Positions 51,916-60,167 of a DNA stretch of 64,000 nt are shown one piece after another. Origin of the DNA: Roseicella sp. DB1501 (GTDB taxonomy: Bacteria; Pseudomonadota; Alphaproteobacteria; Acetobacterales; Acetobacteraceae); the NCBI RefSeq assembly GCF_013112485.1, contig NZ_JABFHG010000003.1:434001-498000 (forward strand), written 5' to 3'. How positions within the stretch are numbered: the stretch's first letter is position 1; each line of letters opens with the position of its first letter. The notes beneath the pieces are model-generated. The model was given only the letters and a program-made list of their open reading frames with translations, was not told where the DNA came from and did no database searches. The position numbers and the translations under genes are program-made.

Positions 51916-52088
51916 TGCCGGACGCATGGCGTTCCGACCTGGGGCCCGCAGGGCCGAGCACCCGAACGGGTGCCGCCGGTCGCGCCTTTTGGCGCGCCTG
52001 TCGGCGCGACGCGGCGAAGCCAGGCCGCCGCGGGCGGCGCCCGGCGTTTGAGGGGCAGGACGGTGAAGCCGTCCTGCGCTCCGCATGA
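51912..52088 (+). CDS. 58-residue ORF built from a family B repeat
   Basis: ATG 51912 overlaps the stop of the acyl-CoA synthetase gene and its TGA overlaps the ATG of the next gene at 52085 (ATGA at both ends). The product is Arg/Ala/Gly-rich (e.g. AAKPGRRGRRPAFEGQDGEA) with no recognised domain. Nearly all of it is encoded by the repeat at 51931-52046 and a further hairpin (CAGGACGG/CCGTCCTG, about 52055-52076). It may simply keep ribosomes moving through the repeat. Confidence 0.35.
   Translation: MMPDAWRSDLGPAGPSTRTGAAGRAFWRACRRDAAKPGRRGRRPAFEGQDGEAVLRSA
51931..52046 (+). repeat. Dispersed repeat family B, copy 3 (within an operon)
   Basis: GCACCCGAACGGGTGC (51958-51973) is the counterpart of the GAAC-loop hairpins in copies 1 and 2 with compensatory stem changes. 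GTCGCGCC with GGCGCGAC forms another stem. GGCGAAGCCAGGC and GCGCCCGGCG near the end are shared with copy 1. The 5' part is more diverged. Confidence 0.65.
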
Positions 52089-53056
52089 TCCGCCGCCGCC
52101 TGCTGCCGGCGCTGCTCGCCGCGCCCGGCCTGCTGCCGCGCCGCGCCGGCGCCCAGGGGGCCGAGGCCTGGCCGGACCGGCCGATCACCCTCATCGTCCC
52201 CTATCCGCCGGGCGGCAGCACCGACAATGTCGCGCGGCCGATCCAGCAGCCGCTCTCGGCCGCGCTCGGCCAGTCCATCGTCATCGAGAATCGCGGCGGC
52301 GCCGGCGGCTCGATCGGCGCCGCCCTGGTCGCACAGGCCAAGCCGGACGGCTACACCCTGCTGGTCTGGCCGACCGCGGTGCTGACCATCAGCCCGCACA
52401 TGCTGACGCTGCCCTACGACGCCGCGCGCGACTTCACGCCCATCGCCATGCTCGCCTTCTCCGACGGCGTGGTGGCGATGCACCCCTCGGTGCCGGTGCG
52501 CAGCATCCAGGACCTCGTCGCCTATGCGAAGGCGCATCCCGGCAAGCTGCGCTTCAGCAGCGCCGGGAACGGCACCATCACCCAGATGACCGGCGAGATC
52601 TTCGCCCATGCCGCCGGGATCAAGCTGGAGCACATCCCCTATCGCGGCTCGGCGCCGGCGCTGACGGCGGTGCTGGCGGGCGATGTCGAGCTGCAATTCG
52701 ACCCGGTCGCCATCCCGGCGGTGAAAGACGGGCGCCTCATCGGCCTCGCCACCACCGGCGAGACGCGCAGCCCGCAGCTTCCCGACCTGCCGACCCTGCG
52801 CGAGCTCGGCCTCTATGGCGAGGGCGGGCTCTCCTTCTTCGCCCTCGCCGGCCCGGCCGGGCTGCCGCCGGTGATCGTCGCGCGGCTGGTCGCGGCGCTC
52901 GGACCGGTGCTGGCCCTGCCGGAGGTGGCGCGGGCGATGGCACCGGTCGGGCTGCGGCCGCATCTCGAGGCGGGCGAGGCCTTCGCCCGGCGGATCACGC
53001 AGGACCGCGCCCTGTTCGGCGCGGCGGTGCAAAGGACGGGAGCGAGCGTGCAATGA
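52085..53056 (+). CDS. TctC/Bug-type periplasmic substrate-binding protein
   Basis: The 323-residue protein has a signal region (RRRLLPALLAAPGLLPRRAGA) and the family marks WPDRPITLIVPYPPGGSTDN and IENRGGAGGSIGAALVAQA. Such proteins bind carboxylates for tripartite tricarboxylate transporters, but TctA and TctB are not nearby. In this operon it would supply the substrate of the acyl-CoA synthetase. Its stop overlaps the enoyl-CoA hydratase start. Confidence 0.88.
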   Translation: MIRRRLLPALLAAPGLLPRRAGAQGAEAWPDRPITLIVPYPPGGSTDNVARPIQQPLSAALGQSIVIENRGGAGGSIGAALVAQAKPDGYTLLVWPTAVLTISPHMLTLPYDAARDFTPIAMLAFSDGVVAMHPSVPVRSIQDLVAYAKAHPGKLRFSSAGNGTITQMTGEIFAHAAGIKLEHIPYRGSAPALTAVLAGDVELQFDPVAIPAVKDGRLIGLATTGETRSPQLPDLPTLRELGLYGEGGLSFFALAGPAGLPPVIVARLVAALGPVLALPEVARAMAPVGLRPHLEAGEAFARRITQDRALFGAAVQRTGASVQ

Positions 53057-53796
53057 GCTTCGAACATATCAAGGTCTGGGAGGAGGGCCCGGTCACGGTC
53101 GTGGCGCTGAACCGGCCGGAGAAGGGCAATGCCATCTCGAAGCGGATGGCCGAGGAGGTGCAGGCGGCGATGACCGACTTCGCCGCCTCCGACCAGAAGG
53201 TGGCGGTGCTGACGGCGATGGGCAGCAAGGCCTTCTCCTTCGGCGCCGACGTGACCGAGCCGCCGGAGCTCTGGCGGGCGGTGCCGAATTCCGGCTGGCA
53301 GACCGACAAGCCGCTGATCGCCGCGGTGGAGGGCTGGTGCATCGGCGGCGCGCTGGTGCTGGCGATGATGGCCGATCTCGCGGTCTGCGGCAGCACGGCG
53401 CGCTTCTACTATCCGGAGGCGAAGATCGGCCTGACCGGCGGCATGATCGCCGCGCTGCCCTCGCGCATCCCGCACAAGATCGCCATGGAGATGATGCTGC
53501 TCTGCCGCGTCTTCGAGGCGGAGCGGGCCGAGCGCGTCGGGCTGGTGAACGAGGTGGTGCCGGAGGGCGGGGCGCTGGCGCGCGCGATCGAGTGGGGCAA
53601 GGAGATGGCCGGCTTCGCGCCGCTCGTCACCGGCACCCTGAAGCGCATGGTGCTCGACGACATCCTGCCGAGCGGCCCCTCCGAGCAATGGGCGCGGCAT
53701 GGCGCGCGGCTGGCCTCGATCCGCGACTCGGAGGATTTCCGCGAGGGCTCGGCCGCCTTCCGCGAGAAGCGGCCGCCGCAATTTCACGGACGCTAG
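53053..53796 (+). CDS. Enoyl-CoA hydratase/isomerase family protein
   Basis: The 247-residue crotonase-fold protein has LNRPEKGNAISKRM and the oxyanion-hole regions KAFSFGADVTE and EGWCIGGALVLAMMADLAVC. YPEAKIGLTGGMIAALPSRI corresponds to the active-site helix. It would hydrate or isomerise an acyl-CoA made by the synthetase upstream. ATG overlaps the TctC stop by 4 nt. Confidence 0.9.
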   Translation: MSFEHIKVWEEGPVTVVALNRPEKGNAISKRMAEEVQAAMTDFAASDQKVAVLTAMGSKAFSFGADVTEPPELWRAVPNSGWQTDKPLIAAVEGWCIGGALVLAMMADLAVCGSTARFYYPEAKIGLTGGMIAALPSRIPHKIAMEMMLLCRVFEAERAERVGLVNEVVPEGGALARAIEWGKEMAGFAPLVTGTLKRMVLDDILPSGPSEQWARHGARLASIRDSEDFREGSAAFREKRPPQFHGR

Positions 53797-53909
53797 GATA
53801 GTCCCCTGTGCCGGATGCCCGGCCCTGGGCTGCCGCTCGCGCATTGCGCCCCGCTTCACCCGGCGCCACAAGGGCGGGACCGGGAGCGGTGAGGCGCTGA
53901 GGGGGATTC

Positions 53910-55172
53910 ATGGCGGCGGATGCGGCGGTGCGGCTGGCGGAACTGGTCTTCGCGGCCCTGCGCGAGGCCTCGGAGGATCCGCCCGGCGTCAGCCGCGCCA
54001 GCTATGGCGAAGGCGAGCGGGCGGCGCATGCCATCTGCCGCGCCGCCGGCGAGGAGATCGGGCTGGAGGTGGAGGCCGATCCGGTCGGCACCCTCTCCAT
54101 GACCCTGCCGGGGATGAACCGTGACCTGCCGCCGGTCGTCATCGGCTCGCATCTCGACGCCGTGCCGCATGGCGGCAATTTCGACGGCGCCGCCGGGGTG
54201 GTGATGGGCCTGGCGCTGGCCGCGCGGCTGCGGCGGCAGGGGCGCGCGCTGCCGCGCGACCTGGTGGTGCTCGGCATCCGCGCCGAGGAGATGTGCTGGT
54301 TTCCCATGCTCTATCTCGGCAGCCGCGCCGCCTTCGGCCTGCTGCCGCCGGAGGCCCCCGACACGCTGCGGCGAACCGACAGTGGCCGGACGCTGGCCGA
54401 GCACATGGCGGAGGAAGGGTTCGACCCGGACTTCATCCGCCAGTCCCGCGCCTCGCTCGACCCCTCCTTCATCCATGCCTTCCTCGAGCCGCATATCGAG
54501 CAGGGACCGATGCTGGTCGAGGCCGGGCTGCCGGCGGCGATCGTCACCGGCATCCGCGGCAGCGTGCGCTTCCGCGCCGGCCGGGCGCGCGGCGCCTGGG
54601 CGCATGCCGGGGCGGTGCCGCGGCAGGGACGGCGCGACGCGGTGCTGGCCGTCGCGCATCTGGCGGGGGCGCTGGAGCGCTTCTGGATCGAGGCCGAGGC
54701 CGAGGGACGCGACCTGGTGCTGACCATGGGCGAGTTCTCGACCGATCCGGCGATGCACGGGCCGACCAAGGTGCCGGGCGAGGTGGGCTTCACCCTCGAC
54801 ATCCGCAGCGAGGATGCCGGCGTGCTGCAGGATGTCGAGGCGCTGCTGCAGGAGGAGGCGGTGCGCATCGCCGCCGAGCGCGGCGTGGCGCTCGAGACCG
54901 GGCCACGGCTCTACGTGCCGCCGGCGATCATGGATGCGCGGCTGCGCCGGGCGCTGGCCGAGGGCGCGGCGGTGGCCGGGGTGCCGGTGATGAGCATGGC
55001 CTCCGGCGCCGGGCACGATGCGCTGACCTTCGCCGGGCTCGGCGTGCCGACGGCGATGCTGTTCATCCGCAACGAGAATGGCAGCCACAACCCGGCCGAG
55101 GCGATGGCGATGGCGGATTTCGCCGCGGCGCTCGACGTGCTGGCGGCCTCGATCGGGGCCATCGCGGCCTGA
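53910..55172 (+). CDS. M20-family amidohydrolase (allantoate amidohydrolase/carbamoylase type)
   Basis: The 420-residue metal-dependent hydrolase has VIGSHLDAVPHGGNFDGAAG (metal ligands His and Asp), RAEEMCWFP (Glu-Glu), LEPHIEQGPMLVEAG and SGAGHDALTFA near the C-terminus. It belongs to the AllC/hydantoinase-carbamoylase group that hydrolyses carbamoyl or ureido groups. The PuuE-like allantoinase candidates next to it make an allantoin pathway plausible. It begins 113 nt after the hydratase gene, same strand. Confidence 0.88.
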   Translation: MAADAAVRLAELVFAALREASEDPPGVSRASYGEGERAAHAICRAAGEEIGLEVEADPVGTLSMTLPGMNRDLPPVVIGSHLDAVPHGGNFDGAAGVVMGLALAARLRRQGRALPRDLVVLGIRAEEMCWFPMLYLGSRAAFGLLPPEAPDTLRRTDSGRTLAEHMAEEGFDPDFIRQSRASLDPSFIHAFLEPHIEQGPMLVEAGLPAAIVTGIRGSVRFRAGRARGAWAHAGAVPRQGRRDAVLAVAHLAGALERFWIEAEAEGRDLVLTMGEFSTDPAMHGPTKVPGEVGFTLDIRSEDAGVLQDVEALLQEEAVRIAAERGVALETGPRLYVPPAIMDARLRRALAEGAAVAGVPVMSMASGAGHDALTFAGLGVPTAMLFIRNENGSHNPAEAMAMADFAAALDVLAASIGAIAA

Positions 55173-55227
55173 TCCTTGCAGGCCGCGGGCGCGACGATGC
55201 TCGCCGCGACCGAGGGGGATTGCCTGC

Positions 55228-56127
55228 ATGCGCCGTGACCTGACTGGCTATGGCCTCGCCCCACCCCGCCTCGCCTGGCCCGGCGATGCGCCGCTCGCCG
55301 TCTCCCTGGTGGTGAATTACGAGGAGGGGGCGGAGATGGCGGTGGAGGCGGGCGATGCCGAGAACGAGCGCATCGGCGAGGTGGTCAGCGTCGTGCCGCC
55401 GGGTCGCCGCGACCTCGGGCAGGAGGGCATCTTCTCCTACGGCACCCGGGCCGGCCTCGGCCGCTTCCTCGAGGCCTTCGACCGCCACGGGGTGAAGGTC
55501 ACCTGGTTCATGTGCGGCCGGGCGGTGGAGCGGACGCCCGAGCTGGCGCGGGCATGCGTCGCGCGTGGGCATGAGGCGGCGAACCATGGCTGGGTCTGGC
55601 GACCGCATGCCGACTACCCGAGCCGCGAGGCGGAGGAGGCGGGGCTGCTGCGCGCCACCGAGGCGATCGCGGCGGCGACGGGCGAGCGGCCGGTCGGCTT
55701 CTTCTGCCGCGGCAGCGCCAGCCCCTGGACGCGCGGGCTGCTGGCGCGGCACGGCTATCTCTACGACAGCAACGCCTTCGACGACGACCTGCCCTATTGG
55801 GACCGCGAGGTGGCCGGCGGGCCGATGCTGGTGCTGCCCTATGCGCTCGACTGCAACGACATGAAATTCTTCCACCCCAACGGCTTCGTCCTGCCGCAGC
55901 ATTTCGTCGACTATGCCGAGGCGGCGATCGACCAGCTGATCGAGGAGGGCGAGCGGGGCGTGCCGAAAGTGCTCAGCATCGGCCTGCATCTGCGCATCTG
56001 CGGCCGCCCGGCCCGCTTCCGGGCGGTGGAGGGCATCCTGCGGCTGCTCGCGGCGCGGCGCGGCAAGGTCTGGGTGGCGCGGCGGCGCGACATCGCGGCG
56101 GCGGCGCGGGCGCAGCTGCCGGGGTGA
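55228..56127 (+). CDS. Polysaccharide deacetylase family, PuuE-like paralogue 1
   Basis: The 299-residue NodB-homology protein has VNYEEGAEMAVEAGDAENE in place of the canonical TFDDG motif, as in PuuE allantoinases, then IFSYGTRAGLGRFLEAFDRH, ANHGWVW and LPYALDCNDMKFF. It is less close to PuuE than the next gene (NHGWVW rather than SHGLRW). PuuE enzymes hydrolyse allantoin to allantoate without metal. ATG 55228 is preferred from the conserved start RRDLTGYG. It converges with paralogue 2, 16 nt between stops. Confidence 0.85.
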   Translation: MRRDLTGYGLAPPRLAWPGDAPLAVSLVVNYEEGAEMAVEAGDAENERIGEVVSVVPPGRRDLGQEGIFSYGTRAGLGRFLEAFDRHGVKVTWFMCGRAVERTPELARACVARGHEAANHGWVWRPHADYPSREAEEAGLLRATEAIAAATGERPVGFFCRGSASPWTRGLLARHGYLYDSNAFDDDLPYWDREVAGGPMLVLPYALDCNDMKFFHPNGFVLPQHFVDYAEAAIDQLIEEGERGVPKVLSIGLHLRICGRPARFRAVEGILRLLAARRGKVWVARRRDIAAAARAQLPG

Positions 56128-56143
56128 GGCGATCTGCCGCCCA

Positions 56144-57067
56144 TCAGGCCGACAGCCCGGAGAGCGTCCGCCAGTGCCGCGCGATGTCCATCCGCCGGGC
56201 GATCCAGACGCCCGGCGCCTGCGTGACATGCTCGAGCAGCCGCTCGAGGCCGCGGATGCGCCCAGGCCGGCCGATGGTGCGCAGATGCAGCCCGACCGAC
56301 ATCATCCGCGGCGCCGCCTGCCCCTCGCGCAGCAGCCAGTCGAAGGCGCCGATGCAGTAGTTGGAGAAATCCTCGGCCTGCACGAAGCCCTGGCCGGGGG
56401 CGAAGCGCATGTCGTTAGTGTCGAAGGCATAGGGCAGGATCACATGCGGCCGGCCCACCACCCGCACCAGCCGCGGCAGGTCGTCGTCATAGGCATCCGA
56501 ATCGTAGAGGAAGCCGCCCGCCTCGGCGAGCAGCCGGCGGGTGTTGACCGAGGATGCGGATTTGGTGTGCCAGCCGACCGGGCGGGTGCCCGTCGCCTCG
56601 GTCAGGGCCGCGACGGTGCGGGCGATCACCGCCCGCTCGGTCGCCTCCGGCATGCCGGCATGCATCTCCCAGCGCCAGCCATGCGCGCTCACCTCATGCC
56701 CGGCGGCGGCCGGGGCGGCGGCGAGGATCGGCGTCGCGGCGACCGCGCGACCGCAGCAGGAGAAGGTGGCCGGGACGCCGAAGCGCTGCAGCAGGTCGAG
56801 GATGCGCCACAGCCCGACCCGCGCGCCATAGGCGAAATGCGTCTCCATGCAGGGGTCGGGCGCGCCCTCGACGATCTGGCGCGTCTCCGGGATGGCCTCG
56901 TTGCGTTCGTCGCCGCTGGCGAGCGAGAGCTCGGCCCCCTCCTCGACATTGACGACGAAGGAGAGGGCGAGGCGGGCGCCGTCCGGCCAGCGCGGATCGG
57001 GCGGCTGGCGGCCATAGCCGGCCAGGTCGCGGTCACGCCGGGGCATGCCGCCGGGCGGCTGGGTCAT
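56144..57067 (-). CDS. Polysaccharide deacetylase family, PuuE-like paralogue 2 (allantoinase candidate)
   Basis: The 307-residue protein has FVVNVEEGAELSLASGDERN, THFAYGARVGLWRILDLLQR, AHGWRWEMHAGMPE, LYDSDAYDDDLPRLV, LPYAFDTNDMRFA and WIARRMDIARHW, all closely matching PuuE-type allantoinases. GGAGA precedes the ATG at 57067. It is transcribed toward paralogue 1. The pair with the M20 enzyme suggests ureide breakdown; no other purine pathway gene is visible. Confidence 0.87.
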   Translation of the reverse strand: MTQPPGGMPRRDRDLAGYGRQPPDPRWPDGARLALSFVVNVEEGAELSLASGDERNEAIPETRQIVEGAPDPCMETHFAYGARVGLWRILDLLQRFGVPATFSCCGRAVAATPILAAAPAAAGHEVSAHGWRWEMHAGMPEATERAVIARTVAALTEATGTRPVGWHTKSASSVNTRRLLAEAGGFLYDSDAYDDDLPRLVRVVGRPHVILPYAFDTNDMRFAPGQGFVQAEDFSNYCIGAFDWLLREGQAAPRMMSVGLHLRTIGRPGRIRGLERLLEHVTQAPGVWIARRMDIARHWRTLSGLSA

Positions 57068-57191
57068 GGAGCGTCTCCGCCGATCCTGGCGCCCCATGAT
57101 GGCGCGCCGTGGCGGCGAGTTTGGCAATCGGCATGCCAGCGGCGCAACAGCGTCGCCCGCGGGTGCGGGCGCGGCCCCGCCGCCGGACCGC

Positions 57192-57216
57192 GCAGCCTGC
57201 GCAGCCGGCAGGCTGC
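57192..57216 (-). terminator. Hairpin downstream of the histidine kinase gene
   Basis: GCAGCCTG (57192-57199) pairs perfectly with CAGGCTGC (57209-57216). It lies about 30 nt past the kinase stop on the minus strand, before the PuuE-like gene. A run of nine C (57227-57235) separates it from the stop. Confidence 0.5.
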
Positions 57217-57245
57217 GGCAAGCCTGCCCCCCCCCGCGATCCGCC

Positions 57246-60161
57246 TTAGTGCAAGACGGCGACCGGCGCGGCGCCATCATCCGCCGCCGCATCGGCCGCG
57301 AGCACGGCGATGGTCTCCGCCGTCACCGCGAGCACGGCCTCGCGCTGCCGCATCGCCTCCTCGGGCGTGATCCGGCTCGCCTCGCCCTGCAGCCGCCGGG
57401 CGACCATCGCCAGGCGCGCCGCACCGAGCGTGGCCGCGGCACCGGCCAGGCGATGCGCCGCCGGCACCAGCCGCTCGGGCACCGACGAATCGGCCTGCCG
57501 CAGCGCCTCGGCCCCCGCCTGCAGCTCACGCAGGAACTCGCCGAAGAGGCTGCGCGCCGCCTCGGGATCGAGGCCGGGCACGGCGAGTCTGGCGCCGTCG
57601 CGCCGCTGCAGCAGCGGCGTCTGCATGAGGCCGGGCGGCGGCGCCTGGGGGGCGGGCGGCGAGGCGGCGGCCTCGCCGGTCAGCCGGGCCAGCATGGCGA
57701 CCAGCGCCTCCCGCTCGATCGGCTTGGCGAGATGCGCATCCATCCCGGCCTCGCGGCAGGCGGCGATATCCTCGCTGAAGGCGCTCGCGGTCACCGCCAG
57801 CACCGGCACGCGGGCGACCGGGCCTGGCAGCGCGCGGATGCGGCGCGTCGCCTCGAGCCCGTCCATGCCGGGCATCATCACATCCATCAGCACCAGGTCG
57901 AAGGGCGCCTCCGCCGGCGCCTCGCGCAGCGTCTCCACGGCCATGGCGCCGTCGCTGACGCATTGCGCGGTGTGGCCGGCGGATTCCAGCAGGGCGCGAG
58001 CCACGGCGAGGTTCGCCGGCACGTCGTCGGCGACCAGCACGTGCAGCCGGCGATGCGTCGCAGCGGCCGGCGTCGCGGCGGGCCTGGCGGCGGGCTGCAG
58101 CACCCGCAGGCGCAGCTCCACCCAGAAGATGGCGCCGGTGCCGGTCGGCGAGGCGGCATGCGCCTCGCAGCCGATGCTGCCGCCCATCTGGTCGGCGATG
58201 CCGGCGGCGATGGCGAGACCAAGCCCGGTGCCGCCGGCCCGGCCGTGGTCGAGCTGCACGAAATCGCCGAAAATGGCGCGGCGCTCGGCCTCCGGCACGC
58301 CCGGCCCCGTGTCCCGCACCTCGATCCTGAGCGGCACCGTCCCGTCCGCGCCCGCCGTGCCGAGCGCCCGCGCCGCGAGCTCGACCCGGCCGCCGGGCGG
58401 GGTGAACTTCACCGCGTTGGAGAGGAGGTTCAGCACGAGTTGCCGCAGCCGCGTCTGGTCCGTCTCGACCAGCGGCGGCAGGGCCGGGGAGAGGTCGAGG
58501 GCGATCGTCACCTGCTTCTCCACCGCCGCCTGGCGCACCAGCGTGGTGCAGTCGCGCAGCAGGTCGGGCAGCTCGGCGGCGGACAGGCGCAGCTCCAGCC
58601 GGCCGGCCTCGACCTTGGCGAGGTCGAGCACGTCATTGGCCACCGAGACCAGGTGCCGGCCGGCTGCTTCCAGGGTCTGCGCCCGGGCCCGCTGCTCGCC
58701 CGAGAGCGCCGGGTCGCGCGCCAGCACCTGGGCGAGGCCCAGCACGCCGTTCAGCGGGGTGCGCAGCTCGTGGCTCATCCGGGCGAGGAAGCGGGACTTC
58801 GCCTCGGTCGCCGCGGCGGCGGTGTCGCGCGCCAGGGCGAGGTCGGCCATGGCGTGCTTGAGCGCGGTGATGTCGGTGCGGATGCCGACGGTGCCGCCGC
58901 CCGGCGTGCTGCGCTCGGTCACCAGCACCCAGCGCCCGTCCGGCAGCAGCCGCTCCATGCTCGGATGGTTGCCGCGGTGCCAGGCCTTGATCTCGGCGAC
59001 GAAGGCCTCGATGTCCTCGCTCGCCTGCGGATACTGGCCGCGCCGGGCGCCCTCGCGGATGATGTCCTCGAAGCGCGCGCCGGGCACGATGAAGGGCGCG
59101 CTGACGGCGTAGAGGTCGCGGTAGCGCTGGTTGCAGATCACCAGCCGGTCCTCGACGTCGAACATCACGAAGCCGTCCGGCAGGCTCTCGATCGCGCTCT
59201 CCAGCAGGCCGCGGGCGGCCGCGCGCTCGGCCTCGATCCGCTCACGCTGCCGAAGCGCCAGGTGCAGGGCGAGGCCGAGCGCGCCGATCAGCAGGATGGA
59301 GACGAGGGCGATCAGGTGCAGGCGCTGGCGGTCCTGCTCGTAGGCGGCATAGGCGGCGGCGATCTCGAGGCTGGCGACCACATGGATGTCGCGGTAGAGC
59401 GTCGGCCGGGCGGCGGCCAGGACCTCCTCGGCCGTGAAGCGCCCGGGCATCTCGGCGGCGACGCCGTCCGGCGGCAGGGCGCTGTCGAGCGGCCGGAGAT
59501 GCCGCCCGACCCGGGTCTCGTCATGCGGCAGGCTGGCGAGGAGCTGGGCGTTGCTCCGCTCGACGGCGATGCGCAGGCCCGGCTGCTCGCCGACCGGGGC
59601 GAGCATGGTGGTGACGAGCGAGGTCGGCACCTCCGCCGCCGCGACCATCGTCTTGTTGTTCGGCAGGTCGAGGGCGCGGAGGAAGAACAGCGTCCACTCC
59701 CCGGTGTTCGCGCTGCGGATCGGCCCGCTGATCACCGCCGCGCCGCTGCGGCGCGCCTCGGCCAGCCGCTCGGGATCGATCGGCGAGGACTTCATGCGCG
59801 AGCCGGGCAGCGCCGTCGCCCAGGGGCGCCCGTCCGGCTGCAGCAGCAGCAGGTCGCGGAAATTGAGGTTCTGGAAGTTCAGCTCCCGCAGCATCCGGTT
59901 CGCGGCGGCGGGATCGATGTTCCCGTCCGGGCCGAGCTGGCCGATGAGCTGCGACAGCCCGGCCAGCATGCCGTCCACGGCGAGGAAATGCCGGTTCACC
60001 GTGCTCTCGGCCACCCGCGCGACGCGCTCGACCGTCTGCATCCCGGTCTGCCGGGCGCTGCTCTCGAGCCGGTTCAGCAGCAGGCTCGTGCCGACGAAGA
60101 TGGTCAGCAGCACGAGGCCGCAGGACAGGGTGACGGCGATGCGGAGACGATGGACCAGCAT
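57246..60161 (-). CDS. Hybrid histidine kinase with periplasmic sensor, PAS, receiver and HPt domains
   Basis: The 971-residue inner-membrane protein has TM1 about 10-30, a periplasmic double-Cache-like sensor about 35-280, TM2 about 283-303 and a PAS domain about 315-435. The HisKA domain has His464 (RMSHELRTPLNG); the ATPase has the N box around Asn582 with DTGPGVPE and GGTGLGLAI. The receiver has Asp760 (LVLMDVMMPGMDG), and a C-terminal HPt domain has His903 (AAHRLAGAAATLG). All phosphorelay steps up to HPt are in one chain; the final response regulator is not in view. It starts 6 nt after a DctP-like binding protein gene, which may be its co-sensor. Confidence 0.95.
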   Translation of the reverse strand: MLVHRLRIAVTLSCGLVLLTIFVGTSLLLNRLESSARQTGMQTVERVARVAESTVNRHFLAVDGMLAGLSQLIGQLGPDGNIDPAAANRMLRELNFQNLNFRDLLLLQPDGRPWATALPGSRMKSSPIDPERLAEARRSGAAVISGPIRSANTGEWTLFFLRALDLPNNKTMVAAAEVPTSLVTTMLAPVGEQPGLRIAVERSNAQLLASLPHDETRVGRHLRPLDSALPPDGVAAEMPGRFTAEEVLAAARPTLYRDIHVVASLEIAAAYAAYEQDRQRLHLIALVSILLIGALGLALHLALRQRERIEAERAAARGLLESAIESLPDGFVMFDVEDRLVICNQRYRDLYAVSAPFIVPGARFEDIIREGARRGQYPQASEDIEAFVAEIKAWHRGNHPSMERLLPDGRWVLVTERSTPGGGTVGIRTDITALKHAMADLALARDTAAAATEAKSRFLARMSHELRTPLNGVLGLAQVLARDPALSGEQRARAQTLEAAGRHLVSVANDVLDLAKVEAGRLELRLSAAELPDLLRDCTTLVRQAAVEKQVTIALDLSPALPPLVETDQTRLRQLVLNLLSNAVKFTPPGGRVELAARALGTAGADGTVPLRIEVRDTGPGVPEAERRAIFGDFVQLDHGRAGGTGLGLAIAAGIADQMGGSIGCEAHAASPTGTGAIFWVELRLRVLQPAARPAATPAAATHRRLHVLVADDVPANLAVARALLESAGHTAQCVSDGAMAVETLREAPAEAPFDLVLMDVMMPGMDGLEATRRIRALPGPVARVPVLAVTASAFSEDIAACREAGMDAHLAKPIEREALVAMLARLTGEAAASPPAPQAPPPGLMQTPLLQRRDGARLAVPGLDPEAARSLFGEFLRELQAGAEALRQADSSVPERLVPAAHRLAGAAATLGAARLAMVARRLQGEASRITPEEAMRQREAVLAVTAETIAVLAADAAADDGAAPVAVLH

Positions 60162-60167
60162 GCGCGC

